Shown here: piece by piece, positions 33,041 to 44,170 of the stretch
Layout of the letters: each line of letters starts with the position of its first letter
Position numbering within the stretch: position 1 is the stretch's first letter
Assembly: GCA_030068075.1 (NCBI GenBank)
Contig: CM057835.1
Location: 44,126,215-44,190,214 of the forward strand
Direction: 5' to 3'
Length of the DNA: 64,000 nucleotides
From: Paguma larvata
Lineage: Eukaryota > Chordata > Mammalia > Carnivora > Viverridae
Notes under the pieces: generated by a model
The model's input: only the letters and a program-made list of their open reading frames with translations
What the model was told of the DNA's origin: nothing
The model's database searches: none
Made by a program: the position numbers and the translations under genes

Positions 33041-33537
33041 TTGTAGATCATATATTTTTGTGGTACTGTTGCATTGATTAGATATAATCTCCAGAAAAAT
33101 ACTGAATAATTACAGTGATATGCTTCCTAGTCTTCTTGATAGAATATTTCTTCAGGTGGTTTAGTTGTTCAATGTTTGCCTCTCTAAAGCAAAAATTTGA
33201 GGTCCTTCCATACTTAAAACTTTTCATGGCCCACCTCACTGTCGTCACCCTCTCCTCCCTCAGTGCCTCAAGAATAAAACCCAAATGTAGAATAGAAGTC
33301 CTCTATCATTGTGTGACACTGGGTTGGTGTTCCTTCTGGCGACCTCCCTTTTCCCAAACCTGTCTTCTTATGATGCTGTGCTCCTCTGGCCAGGCAAAGA
33401 GGTGGGGGACGAGCTTTTCCCAAGGAAGACTTCTTCAGCCCTCCCCAGCAAATACTCTCCAATGTGTTTCTCTTCCTCTTGGTATATCCCTTACTTTTCT
33501 AACTCCCAGTAGACTCTAGGTTCCTTTCAGAAGGGCC
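33041..33537. other. Intergenic, unassigned
   Basis: The longest frame (33115-33519, 134 codons) has no start context, splice context or similarity that I recognise. The sequence may be more decayed LINE. Confidence 0.4.
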
Positions 33538-33657
33538 CGTGGGAGCGAGCGCCTGGCTGACTCCGTCAGTGGATCGACTCTTGATCTTGAGATTGTGGGT
33601 TTGAGCCCCATGTTGGGCATAGACATTACTTAAAAATAAACTCTTAAAAAAAAAAAG
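33538..33657 (+). repeat. Short carnivoran SINE
   Basis: GAGCGCCTGGCTGACTCCGT head, TTGAGCCCCATGTTGGGC and AAAATAAACTCTTAAAA tail, with no CT-rich half. Flanks AGAAGGGCCCGTG and AGAAGGACCTGTG are a diverged target duplication. Confidence 0.85.
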
Positions 33658-33815
33658 AAGGACCTGTGTTATTTTGCTGTTTTGGGGCACAGTACCGTGA
33701 GGTTTAATGGTAGGAAGGTAGGTCAAAGTCCCAGGCAAAACTGGGTTGAAACCTCCCACCTACCATCACCTCTCTGTTTCCAGGGATTCCTTCCAGAGAC
33801 TCTTCTCTGTCTTCT

Positions 33816-34013
33816 TCTTCTTCTTTTTTTAATGTTTATTTATTTTTGAGAAAGTGCAGCTGGGGGAAGGGTAGTGAGAGGGGGACAGAAGATCTGAAGC
33901 AAGCTCCGTGCTGACAGCAGCAAGCCCAATGTGGGGCTTGAATTCACAAACCACAACATCTTGACCTGAGCCCAAGTCTGATGCTCAACTGACTGAGGCA
34001 CCCAGGTACCCAG
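33816..34013 (-). repeat. Carnivoran SINE
   Basis: Perfect 16-bp target duplication CTCTTCTCTGTCTTCT at 33800-33815 and 34014-34029. Confidence 0.95.
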
Positions 34014-34512
34014 CTCTTCTCTGTCTTCTAAATTCCAACAAGTTTCGCCTTATATCTTGCCTGCACTGTCAAGTAATCCCAGTTCATGCATTTCATTTTG
34101 GGTACATTGTTTGCTGATAAGGTGTAATCTCCTCTTGTTTTATTTTGAAAGGAACTTCTGCATGAGAAAAAAAGATTTTAAGTTTTTTGTTTTCAAGTTT
34201 TTAAGACCTAAAAATTGTCGGCCTTACTATCTCCTACAGCTTTTGTATATGTTAATCTGGGTTTAAATTCAGATTTGCAATGTGCATTAGTGTATCAAAA
34301 GCTCTGAGAAGACTTGCAAAAAAGCAGCTGTTTTCAAACTTTTACATTTTGGCAACTTTTACACTATGAAAACATATTGGAGGCCCCCAAAATCTTTTGT
34401 TTATATGGATTATATCTATCAACGTTTACCATGTTATAAGTTAAAACAGAGAAAATTAAATTATTGATTTATTGAGTCCATTTAAAAATAGCAATAAAAG
34501 TTTCATTATTTT

Positions 34513-35395
34513 TGTGCCCAAATTCTGGATCCCAAGAAGACCACCGGGGAGCCGGGACTGATGCAAACGCAAAGGGTCTTTATTCGAAGCTGGAGCTCGG
34601 ACTCTTACACCTCCTGATGCAGCGGTGCAGTAGCAAGAGCCCTGAGCCAGGTTTACACAGGCTTTTTTATCAGGGTTCGAGTACACTTTTTGGGCGAGAA
34701 TGGGGATCCTTTGAATTGATCGATTGGCATTCTCGTGGGCTAGTTTCTGATTGAGTATTTCATATTTGGCGGGCGCGGGTTAGCTATGGATTGGCTTAGC
34801 TTGGGGGTCCCACGCTGATTCAAAGGGTCAGCGCGCGCGGGCTGATTAGCTTTGCTAGGGGCTACTCTAGGAATCTGACCTGGTGTGGTTTTCCTGGAAC
34901 TCAAGGTGGAGGCAGGGTCTGCTAATCAGGGTCCAGTCCCACTTGGGGTGGTAACGGGGTCTGCTAATCTGGGTCCGGCCCCTTGGCTACTCTGTTTACT
35001 GGAACCCGGGGCAGAGCCCAGGGTAATTTGTTTTCCTGGAACTCCGGGCCCAGAACTACTCTGAGATGGAACTTAAACCAAAATGGAGTGGCCTTAGCCG
35101 TAACAGCACTATACTTTCACAACATGGCAATTCTCTAACACAGCAAACAGGGTTCACAGCAATCACAGCAAACGGGCTAGGAGTCTAGTGCATTCCTAAG
35201 TCTCTATATCTAATACCCAACAAGATTTAACACACAGTAACAATACATAGCAAACTAAACAGGTCTCACAGCACCCCAAGAAAAGTTTCACAGTGTTCAC
35301 AGCAAACAGCAATCAAAACAGAATTCTCAGCAATCATAACCCTTAACAAGGTTCACAGTAAGCAGAAGTCTGGGGCACACTATCTCTAACACAGT
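34513..35395 (-). mobile_element. Solo LTR of an endogenous retrovirus (probably class I)
   Basis: Read on the minus strand, this GC-rich block has a TGTTAGAGA-type left end, GCTGTGAACCCTG-like internal repeats, a GATAAAAAAG TATA-like motif and AATAAA at 34584-34579 followed by a U5-like stretch ending ...GGGCACA. No gag, pol or env was seen on either side, so it is a solo LTR left by recombination. The 5' boundary is approximate and no target duplication was resolved. Confidence 0.65.
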
Positions 35396-36050
35396 ACCCC
35401 TTTATGTCTACTACTTAGCAGAAAAGAGAACTGGCTTCAAACTAATACAGGGCTGTCACTTGGGACAGGAAACTTCAAAAAACGCTCTCTTCAATTATAT
35501 GTTATATTAGCCATGTCTAGTCAAGGGACAGATATGACACCAGTTATTTGAAGAAGGAAAATGTAATAGAAAGAATTATTACCTAGTAGAAGAACTACCA
35601 AAGTGGGTAGAAGAGGACTCTAAGGCATCCAGAAGTAGCAGGTGCAAAAAAATGCTTTTAGTTCCTTCAGCTAGAGGGAGAAGGAACATTAAAAGAACCA
35701 AGATTAGGAGAGGGACTTCTCTATGGCTGAGACTCAGGCTTCCTCAAAGAAAGCATGGAGCACACAGTCCAACAGTGCAGCAGAAACTTGCTGAGCTATG
35801 AAGCCACTGCAGGTGGGGAACGCATGGCCTGAGGGTAAAGCTGGAATTCTTCTGCACTGAATAATAATAATAATAATAGAAGTCTCACGTTTACCTGCTC
35901 CTATGGCTCAGCCGTATCAGTTCAGTGCCCTCTACTGACGAAGTGTAGCGTGGCACCAGCTGGCAAAGAAGAAATGCTTTCTCCAGCTCCGTTATCACAA
36001 GAGAGGGCAAAGAAAGGTGGATTTGTAGTGGAGAGATAAGAAACTAGCAC
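35396..36050. other. Interspersed-repeat-like segment inside the hAT element
   Basis: ACCTGCTCCTATGGCTCAGC, CAGTGCCCTCTACTGACGAA and GGCAAAGAAAGGTGGATTTG recall a common mammalian repeat whose family I cannot name. It includes an (AAT)6 run at about 35860-35878. Confidence 0.35.
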
Positions 36051-36221
36051 ACATATTACCAGAAACACTTGTTACCATAAATATTTTAAATGAAAAACAA
36101 CTATTTTTAAAAACAGTGAAAATATAACTTTTTTTATAGTTTCGCAAATATCTTTAATGTGTGGCTTAAGAAAAAACAGCTGGATTTTATATTTACTTTG
36201 CATTCAGTTTGCTGCAACTGG

Positions 36222-36920
36222 TTATGTTGGTTCAAGTTTATGAAAAAAGTCTGGCCCCACGCAGATATGAACTTGGAAAAGGGAAGAGTATTTTAATAGC
36301 GTTTTCAGATTGTTGTGGATATTCTTTGCTGCTGCATCAAACATAACAAGTAGCAATTTTTTAAAGGTTAGTTGCAAAGTAGAAGTTGAAATCATATCAA
36401 TTAACTTTTCATGATTTATAATATTGGATTCCGTTGATTGCATTGGATGTCTTTGAATGGACCTTTTACCTGTGCATGATTTTGTTGTATTGAGCATGTC
36501 TTTGGAGAATATTGGTTCACTGAGTACTCAGATCTTCCAAATGTTGACGTATTGCATTATACCATATCAAAAAAGTCATATTTCTCAATAACATCACCAA
36601 TCTCATCAGCTTTATGTATTGGGAAGCTATCAATCTTACAATAGTATATACAGGTCTTCCAAAAATTCTAATTTTTGCTTGAAAGTTGAACTTTGTCATT
36701 GGCAATAAATGCTGTCACTTATTTTTGTTGAAGTGACAAGTTTACTATTCTCATTTTTGAGAAATTGGTTGCTAAATACCCAATCTGAAAAAAAAAATTT
36801 TTGTCAGTATGTTTCAGAGAAAACATTGTAAAAGGTAGTTTCCTCCTGGAAAGAAATAATGGTCCATGAAAAAAAAAAGTAGTTAGTTCAGCTGACAATT
36901 CAGACAAACACATAAGTGCT
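36222..36920 (-). pseudogene. Broken hAT transposase remnant
   Basis: Three consecutive minus-strand frames (36913-36719, 36705-36517, 36497-36222) look like one former reading frame split by stops. They include NIHNNLKTLLKYSSLFQ and FQAKIRIFGRPVYTIV. This type of sequence occurs in Charlie/ZBED-like hAT transposases. No intact catalytic residues can be assigned. Confidence 0.5.
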
Positions 36921-37043
36921 TTTTCTCAAGTCAATTATCTTGCTTTGATAAATAGCAAAAGTACTTTTATGTGTAATTCGTACTTTATTACACAGAATAC
37001 TTAAAAGACATGTAATTTTTACTGCTTCATCAAGGACATTCTT

Positions 37044-37265
37044 TTTTTTTTAATTTTTTTTTAATGTTTATTTATTTTTGAGAGACATAGAGGCACAGTG
37101 TGAACAGGGGAAGGGCAGAGAGAGAGGGAGACACAGAATCGGAAACAGGCTCCAGGCTCTGAGCCGTCAGCACAGAGCCCAACGCGGGGCTCGAACTCAC
37201 AGACCGCGAGATCATGACCCGAGCTGAAGTCGGCCGCCCAACCGACTGAGCCACCCAGGCGCCCC
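37044..37265 (-). repeat. Carnivoran SINE, young
   Basis: 16-bp target duplication CATCAAGGACATTCTT at 37028-37043 and 37266-37281. CpGs are intact (CCCAACGCGGGGCTCGAACT), so insertion was recent. Confidence 0.97.
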
Positions 37266-37712
37266 CATCAAGGACATTCTTAAGAGAAATTACCTTGAAA
37301 ACAAAACAAAACAAAAAAAAAAAATGCAAGCGTGTGGCAGTGAAGAATACAATGGCTAGGTACGGATTTACCCATCACTACTTTTGCACCATCAGCAGAT
37401 GTGTCCACACTGTGAAAAGCAATCATTTCAGTATTAGTATGATATAAAAACAATTAAGACCTCTGTGTACCTTATGAAATGGCTTCAGATACCCAGGAGT
37501 AGGCAGAACCCATTTTGATGACCACTGCAGTAAAGAAGAGTGCTTTATTCTGTTAAGCCAGCCTTTCACCAATTTCCCCAGCCATGAACACTTTGATCAC
37601 CTGACACCCTTCAACATGGTACAATGGAAGCTTATGTTGAATAAGTTTTGGGAAACTGTACTGAGGCTCTTTTGCCCAATAGAACACACCCTCCCACCAG
37701 AGCCATTTTTTT

Positions 37713-39304
37713 AAAAATTAATTTCCATACAACACCCAGTGCTCATCCCAACAAGTGCCCTCCTCTGTGCCCATCACCCACTCTCCCCCTCCCACACCCC
37801 CCTCACCCCTTAGTTTGTTCTTAGTCTTTAAGAGTCTCATGTTTTGTCTCCTACCCTCTCTGTGTCTTTTCTTCTTTCCCCTCTTCCCCTCCCTCATGGT
37901 TTTCTGCTAAGTCTCTCAAAATCCATCTATGCGTGGGAACATATGGTATCTGTCTTTCTCTGACTGACTTATTTCACTTAGCATAATACCCTCCAGTTCC
38001 ATCCATGTTGCTACACATGGCCAGATTTCATTCTTCCTCATTGCTGCATAGTATTCCATTGTATATATATACCACATCTTCTTTATCCATTCATCAGTTG
38101 ATGGACACTTAGTCTCTTTCCATGATTTGGCTATTGTCGAAAGTGCTGCTGTGAACATCGGGGTACACGTGCCCCTATGCATCAGCACTCCTGTGTCTCT
38201 TGGGTAGATTCCTAGCAGTGCTATTGCTGGGTCATAGGGTAGTTGTATTTACATTTTTTTTGAGGAACCTCCACACAGTTCTCCAGAGTGGCTGCACCAG
38301 TTTGCATTCCCACCAACAGTACAAGAGGGCGCCTGTTTCTCCACATCCTTGCCAGCATCTATCATTTCCTGATTTATCCATTTTAGCCACTCTAACCGGT
38401 GTGAGGTGGTATCTCAGTGTGGTTTTGATTTGTATTTCCCTGATGATGAATGACATTGAGCATCGTTTCATGTGTCTGTTGGCCATCTGGATGTCATCTT
38501 TGAAGAAGTGTCTATTTATATCATCTGCCCATTTCTTCACTGGATTATTCATTTCTCGGGTGTGGAGTTTGGTAAGTTCTTTATAGATTTTAGATACTAG
38601 TCATTTATCTGATATGTCATTTGCAATTATCCTTTCCCATTCTGTCGGTTGTCTATTAGTTTTGTTGGTTGTTTTCTTTGCCGTGCAGAAGCTTTTTATC
38701 TTGATGAGGTCCCAATAGTTCATTTTTGCTTTTAAGTCCCTCGCCTTCGGAGATGTGTCGCTTAGGAAATTGCTGCGGCTCAGGTCAAAAAGGTTTTTTC
38801 CTGCTTTCTCCTCTAGGATTTTGATGGTTTCCTGTCTCACATTCAGGTCCTTCATCCATTTTGAGTGTATTTTTGTGAGTGGTGAAAGAAAGTGGTCTAG
38901 TTTCATTCTTCTGCATGTTGCTGTCCAGTTCTCCCAGCACCGTTTGTTAAAGAGGCTGTCTTTTTTCCATTGGATACTCTTTCCTGCTTTGTCAAAGATT
39001 AGTTGGCCATATGCTTGTGGGTCCATTTCTGGGTTCTCTATTCTTTTTTTTTTTTTAATGTTTATTTATTTTTGAGACAGAGAGACAGAGCATGAGTGAG
39101 GGAGGGGCAGAGAGAGAGGGAGACACAGATCCGAAGCAGGCTCCAGGCTCTGAGCTGTCAGCACAGAGCCCGACGCGGGGCTCGAACTCACGGACCGTGA
39201 GATCATGACCTGAGCCGAAGTCAGCCGCTCAACCGACTGAGCCACCCAGGCGCCCCTGGGTTCTCTATTCTATTCCATTGGTCTGTGTGTCTGTTTTTGT
39301 GCCA
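37713..39304 (-). mobile_element. 5'-truncated L1 (ORF2 C-terminal part and 3' UTR)
   Basis: The minus strand encodes the L1 ORF2 tail: [59 protein letters not shown], and [20 protein letters not shown]. It then has a carnivoran 3' UTR (AACACCCAGTGCTCATCCC on plus) and poly(T) at the left. Flanks CAGAGCCATTTTTT and CAGAGCCAGTTTTTAA look like the target duplication. The frames are split by stops, and a SINE sits at 39045-39256. It is too short and broken to be active. Confidence 0.92.
39045..39256 (-). repeat. Carnivoran SINE inside the L1
   Basis: Perfect 15-bp target duplication TGGGTTCTCTATTCT at 39030-39044 and 39257-39271. It is a young type with CCCGACGCGGGGCTCGAACT. Confidence 0.97.
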
Positions 39305-39379
39305 CAGAGCCAGTTTTTAAGGAGGGTGACTCCTTTAACCAATAATCTGCTTAACTTTTCCATCAAAAAGAATCTCTCC

Positions 39380-39560
39380 TGGGGTGCCTGGGTGTCTCAG
39401 CCAGTTAAGTATCCAACTCTTGATTTCGGTCATGATCTCACAACTCGTGAGATCAAGCCCCACAGCGGACTCCATGCTCTCTCTCTCTTCTTCTCCCCTC
39501 CCCAACTTGTGCTCTGTCTCTGTCTCAAAATGAATAAATAAACTTAAAGGGAAAAAAAAA
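39380..39560 (+). repeat. Carnivoran SINE
   Basis: GGGGTGCCTGGGTGTCTCAG head and CAAAATGAATAAATAAAC tail; part of the middle is deleted. Confidence 0.88.
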
Positions 39561-39774
39561 GAGTCAGTCCCTCTTCTTTTTCAGGGATTGAATAATAGAT
39601 TTTGCCTGTTACTTCAAGTTAAAACCGTTTTAAAGCCTTTAAGGATGTTCCCTTTTATTTCTAGTTTACTGAGTGCTTTTTTTTTTTCTTTTTAAATCAC
39701 AACTGATGCTCCAAACTCCCCACTTCATGCAGATAGACACAGAAATCTTGGGAATGTTTGAAAATGGCATGTTG

Positions 39775-39887
39775 GGGTGCCTGGCTGGCTCAGTGGGAAC
39801 AATCTTGACCTTGGGATTGTGAGTTCAAGCCCCGAGTTGGGTGTAGAAGTTACTTAAATAAAGCTTAAAAGAAAAGAAAAAGAAAGT
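39775..39887 (+). repeat. Short carnivoran SINE
   Basis: GGTGCCTGGCTGGCTCAGTG head, short type without the CT-rich half. Perfect 13-bp duplication AAATGGCATGTTG at 39762-39774 and 39888-39900. Confidence 0.93.
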
Positions 39888-40195
39888 AAATGGCATGTTG
39901 AAGATGGCAGAGCCAGGAAACGGGGGATGGGGGGAGAGTCTTGTTTTCTAGATTTTTGCTTGGAGGATTGCTATCAGCAATGGGACTTGTTATTGAGAAA
40001 TAAACTTTTACTGTGTGGATTCATCTATTAAAGTAGCCAGCATTGCCCTAGCACATATGCAAAAGGGTAATTTCCCAAATATATAGAGAGCTGTTACAAA
40101 ACAATGAGGAAACACACACACAATCCATTGGAAAAATTAGATAACAGGTATGAATGATCAATGGAAGGAAAATTCAAAAGGCCTTTATTTTTATT

Positions 40196-40716
40196 TTTAT
40201 TTTTTTAAAGACTTTATTATTTTTTTTAATGTTTGAGTGGGGTGCCTGGGTAGCTCATTCAGTAAAGTGTCCAACCCTTGATTTTGGTCCTTTTCATGAT
40301 CTCAGAGTGGGGAGATTGAGCCCTGTGTTGGGCTCCACGTAGAGCCTGCTTGAGATTCTCTCCTCTCTCTGCCCCTCCCCTGCTTTCTCTTTTTCTCTCT
40401 CTCTAAAAAAAATTTTTAAGATTTATTTTGAGAGAGAGAGAGAGCACATGTGGGTGGGGGGAGGGGCAGAGAGAGAGGCGAGAGAGAATCCCAAAAAGGC
40501 TCCATGCTTAGCACAGAGCCCAACATGGGGCTTGGTCTCATCACTGTGCGATCATGACTAGAGCTGAAGTTAAGAGTTGCTCAACCAGCTGAGCCACCCA
40601 CGTGCCCCTATAGATTTTATATTTTAAGTAATCTCTACACCCAATTGAGGCTCAAACTCACAACCTCGAGATCAAGAATTGCATGCTCTACTGACTGAGC
40701 TAGCCAGGTGCTCTCA
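40196..40716. repeat. Nested SINE cluster (three copies)
   Basis: A plus SINE (about 40239-40415) abuts a minus SINE (about 40416-40607). Both are embedded in an old short minus SINE whose halves are at about 40205-40235 and 40608-40716. GAGCCACCCACGTGCCCC and GAGCTAGCCAGGTGCTCT mark the two minus heads. Confidence 0.8.
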
Positions 40717-40729
40717 AAGGCATTTAAAC

Positions 40730-41470
40730 AAACATAAAGATGTTCAACATCGTTCATAATAAGAAAAATGCAAATTAAATATTGAGACATTTTTTAAAAA
40801 GTAAAGATGCAAAAAATATTGTAATTTCACCTATTTATTGGCAAAAAATGTTTGAAGCACTATTGTATCAATCCGGGTTCAATTAAAGAAGTGAAATTAC
40901 TATGATGCAGAATTGGCAGTTTTCTATGTAAATTATATCCCTCCCAATTGTGGGAGGATGGAGAAGTCTCTGCAAGGCTGTCGCCTCTGTCACTCTGATC
41001 CGCTCAGTCTGGTAGTCAGGAAGGAAAGTTGGAATGTGAAGTGGGGAGGGTGAGAATAAGCTGTAACCCATGAGAACAAATTGTAACCACAAGTATCTTT
41101 TACCACCTGCAACCTGGCGATCCTGGCGACCTGAAATAAAAGTTGGTATCCTTCCTCATGAAGCTGCTGGCGTGCCTGGCCCCGTTCCCAAAGAGTCCGA
41201 AGGAAGAGATCCAGCAGAATGTGGAGGAACCGGAGTAGTGGTGGGCCTGGATGCCTTCCCACACTAACCCAGTGGGCCAGTAAACCAGCATTTTTTGTGA
41301 GCTGCTACAATGCTTGGTGCCTTCTTACACTGAGATGCTTCCCTTCTGCCTTTCAAATCTCATGCGAATTCCTCTCGTGCCCAACTCAAACTCAGAACTG
41401 TATAGGAAAGGGAATTCTGGCAAACGGTTCAAAGCCAGCACAACTACAATGGGAAGGCATAGAAAAGGAG
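40730..41470. other. Intergenic with a GC-richer block of unknown origin
   Basis: The block at 40870-41290 stands out by GC content (TATCCCTCCCAATTGTGGGA, CAACCTGGCGATCCTGGCGA). It may be an old LTR-like repeat. The small open frames here show no family that I recognise. Confidence 0.35.
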
Positions 41471-41479
41471 ATATTCTCA

Positions 41480-41900
41480 CTCACTGTTAGGAGAAACATA
41501 AAATTGTGTAACATGCCTTTGACCCTGCAGTTTTACTTCTAGTGATTTATCCTAGAACTATACTTCCACATTTGTGAAATGACAAAAGGTTATTCCTTGC
41601 AGACTCTGCAACAGCAACACTATCAACAAACAGTTCATGTTGATATGAACATGTTCATCAATAGAAGACTGATAATGTTACATCTATACATGGGAAAGAA
41701 GGATCCTCACATGAGAAGACCCTTAAATTATATTAAGTGAGAAAAGCAAGATACAGAACACGATATAATATGGTACCATTTGTACTAAAAGATATATTTA
41801 CATTTGTTTCTATATGTATAATACATCAGTAGGAGATATTGGAAACATCCTGATAGTATGGTTGCCTCCAAGAAGAGGAACTTAAGTCACTGGGGGACAG
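41480..41900 (+). mobile_element. Old L1ME-type 3' fragment
   Basis: CAGTTTTACTTCTAGTGATT, TTATATTAAGTGAGAAAAGC and TATGGTTGCCTCCAAGAAG match the L1 3' wording in plus orientation. Confidence 0.5.
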
Positions 41901-41940
41901 AAATGAGATGGATTATTTGATGATACAATTTAAAAAATTA

Positions 41941-42146
41941 GGGTCGCCTGGGCGGCTCCGTGGGTTATGTGTCTGACTCCTGATTTCAGCTCTGGTCATG
42001 ATCTCATGGTTCGTGGATTCAAGCCCTGCGTGGGACTCCACAACAGTGTGAAGTCTGCTTGGGATTCTCTCTCCCCTTCTCTCTCTGTGCCTTTCCCCTC
42101 AGGCACACACTCTCTCTCCCTAAAAAAAAAAAATAGATTTTTTAAA
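41941..42146 (+). repeat. Carnivoran SINE (first of three in a row)
   Basis: GGGTCGCCTGGGCGGCTCCG head; the oldest-looking of the three. Confidence 0.88.
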
Positions 42147-42161
42147 TTACATACTATTTGA

Positions 42162-42375
42162 GGGGCACCTGGGTGGCTCAGTTGGTTGGGCATCTGACTT
42201 TGGCTCAGGTCATGATCTCACGGTTTGTTGATTCGAGCTCTGCGTCGGGCTCTGTGCTGACAGCTTAGAGCCTGGAACCTGCTTCGGATTCTGTGTCTTC
42301 CTCTCTTTCTGCCTCTCCCCTGCTCGCACTCTGTCTCTCTCTCAAAAATAATTAAACATTAACAAAATTTTTTAA
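42162..42375 (+). repeat. Carnivoran SINE (second of three in a row)
   Basis: GGGGCACCTGGGTGGCTCAG head. It follows ACATACTATTTGA (42149-42161), a site that recurs after the third copy. Confidence 0.92.
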
Positions 42376-42614
42376 GGGGCGCCTGGGTGGCTCAGTCGGT
42401 TGAGCGGCTGGCTTCAGCTCAGGTCATGATCTCATGGTCCGTGAGTTCGAGCCCCGCGTCGGGCTCTGTGTTGCCGGCTCAGAGCCTGGAGCCTGCTTCA
42501 GATTCTGTATCTCCCTCTCTCTCTGCCCTTCCCTTGCTCACGTTCCGTCTCTATGTCTCTCAAAAGTAAAATAAAAACATATAAAAAAATTTTTTAATAA
42601 AAAATAAAAACAAA
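42376..42614 (+). repeat. Carnivoran SINE (third of three in a row)
   Basis: GGGGCGCCTGGGTGGCTCAG head, young type, inserted in the tail of the second copy. TGTACTATTTGA-type sequence (42618-42629) follows. Confidence 0.92.
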
Positions 42615-42879
42615 GTTATGTACTATTTGAATGTATTATTTATTAAAAGAGTAATAATATAAAAATCCTTTCAATGAGATCATTACATGCATTTCTTCAT
42701 GTTGTTGCTGATATATGCGTCTTGCAATCAAGATCTTAAAATGCACCTTTATAACCCACTATTAAAAACACCTCAAAAAGCCTTGTAGCTTTTAATCAGA
42801 TTAGGCATCTTTATAACCACTCAGTAACCACTGAAAATGTATGTGGAGTTCTGAGAAAGTAATTGCAGGCACCAGCTCC

Positions 42880-44170
42880 TGTGCATTGTTCTCTCTGGCT
42901 CCAACCGAAGTGCCGACCTCTCTGTCCTGAACTTTGCAACAACCATTCCCTTTTCTTCAGTTTTGCCTCACACACTGTATCTTTTAAACACTATATTTAG
43001 CTTTGTAGGTTTTTGAAGCTTTCTATAAACATCAGGTTGTGTGTACTTTCTCACAACTGGCTTTAGTTTTGGCTCAGTATGATGTTTTTTAAATTTATTA
43101 TTTTTTTAATTTTTAACTAGGCTCCGTGCTCTGAGATCAAGAGTCTGCTCTACAGACTGAGTCAGCCAGGTGCCCCCTCTCAATATGATGTTTTCGAGAT
43201 ATATCTATATTGATGCCTGTAGCTGCAGTGACTTCTTTCCCCCTGCTATGCTGGCGTGCTCCTGTAGGAATACATCATAACGTAGTCAGTCAGTTCAGTC
43301 AGTCGATAAATATTAGGTTACTTCATATATATATCTACGTATGTTGCTATCACAAACAACGTGTGATTATTTTTATGCACATATGTTACAGTTTCTGTAG
43401 GCTGCCTGCCTTGCGGTGGCATTGCTGGCAAAAGGGCCCCAAGCCTCTTTGACTTCACTAGACCTAACTTGCGGCCCAAAGCAGCCAGCCTAGTCTACGG
43501 TCCTAATAGCAGTAGATGAGTTCCTGTGGCTCCAGATACCCACCAGTATTTTATACGGTCATTTTTAATTTTTGCCAATCCGATGGCTGGAAAATGGTGT
43601 CTCATCATCATTACGATATGCATTTCCTGGATTAGGCTGGTAGAACACCATTGAGTAAGTTTCTCGTAAAGAGAGAAAATCCTTCAGCTTTCCTCTTCCG
43701 TGAACTGCCTGTTTAAATGTTCCACCCATTTTTCTGTTGCACTGTATTTTTTATTCCTTTGAATCGACAGTCCTTTCTCAATTCCAGACACATGGCTTTC
43801 ATCAGTTGAATGTGTTACAGATGTCTCCTCTCATTGGTGGCCTGTCTTTTCACTTTCTTTATCTCTCGATGTAGTGGAGCTTACATTTTCAGGTAGCTGA
43901 ATTATCAGTCTTTTCCTTAAGTGTTAGCACTTTTTGTGTCTTGTTTAGAAATTCTGTCCTTACCGCCGAGGTCTTAAAGGTATTTTCCTTTTAAAAGTTT
44001 TGTCTTTTATGTCTAGGTGTTTAATTCATCTGGAATTGATTTTAACAGAATGAAGTAGAAGTCCACTTTTCTTTTCAAATAGATAACCAGTTGTGTGTCC
44101 TGCCACCATTTATTGAAGAACTTAATCCTTTATCCACTGATATGAAACACTAGCTGTCATAAACCAAGTA
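42880..44170 (-). mobile_element. Old L1M fragment, antisense
   Basis: The plus strand reads GCAAAAGGGCCCCAAGCC, GTGTCTCATCATCATTACGA, CATCTGGAATTGATTTTAAC and CCAGTTGTGTGTCCTGCCAC. This is the reverse complement of L1 ORF2/3' end. Heavily decayed; interrupted by a short SINE. Confidence 0.65.
43089..43178 (-). repeat. Short old carnivoran SINE
   Basis: Reversed tRNA-like half ending GAGTCAGCCAGGTGCCCC. Flanks CTCAGTATGATGTTTT and CTCAATATGATGTTTT are a one-mismatch target duplication. Confidence 0.85.

Larger units (their letters stand above)
34324..37527 (-). mobile_element. Long decayed hAT-type DNA transposon (Charlie-like), interrupted
   Basis: The left end (CAGCTGTTTTCAAACTTTT) and right end (TTTTGATGACCACTG) resemble the CAGTGGTT...AACCACTG ends of mammalian hAT/Charlie elements. 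Between them the minus strand carries broken transposase-like frames (36913-36222). The element is split by a retroviral LTR, by other repeat-like DNA (35396-36050) and by a SINE at 37044-37265. The family name is from memory of the consensus. Confidence 0.6.

Noticed and set aside
33115..33519. 134-codon frame, plus strand
   Set aside because: No similarity, no splice signals that would make an exon, next to L2 remnants; probably a chance frame.
36222..36920. Possible domesticated hAT-derived gene
   Set aside because: Stops separate the three frames and a SINE and an LTR break the element. Nothing suggests selection for coding.
38200..39075. Plus-strand open frames of 128 and 106 codons
   Set aside because: They are antisense to the L1 ORF2 tail, whose minus-strand reading is clearly the real former frame.
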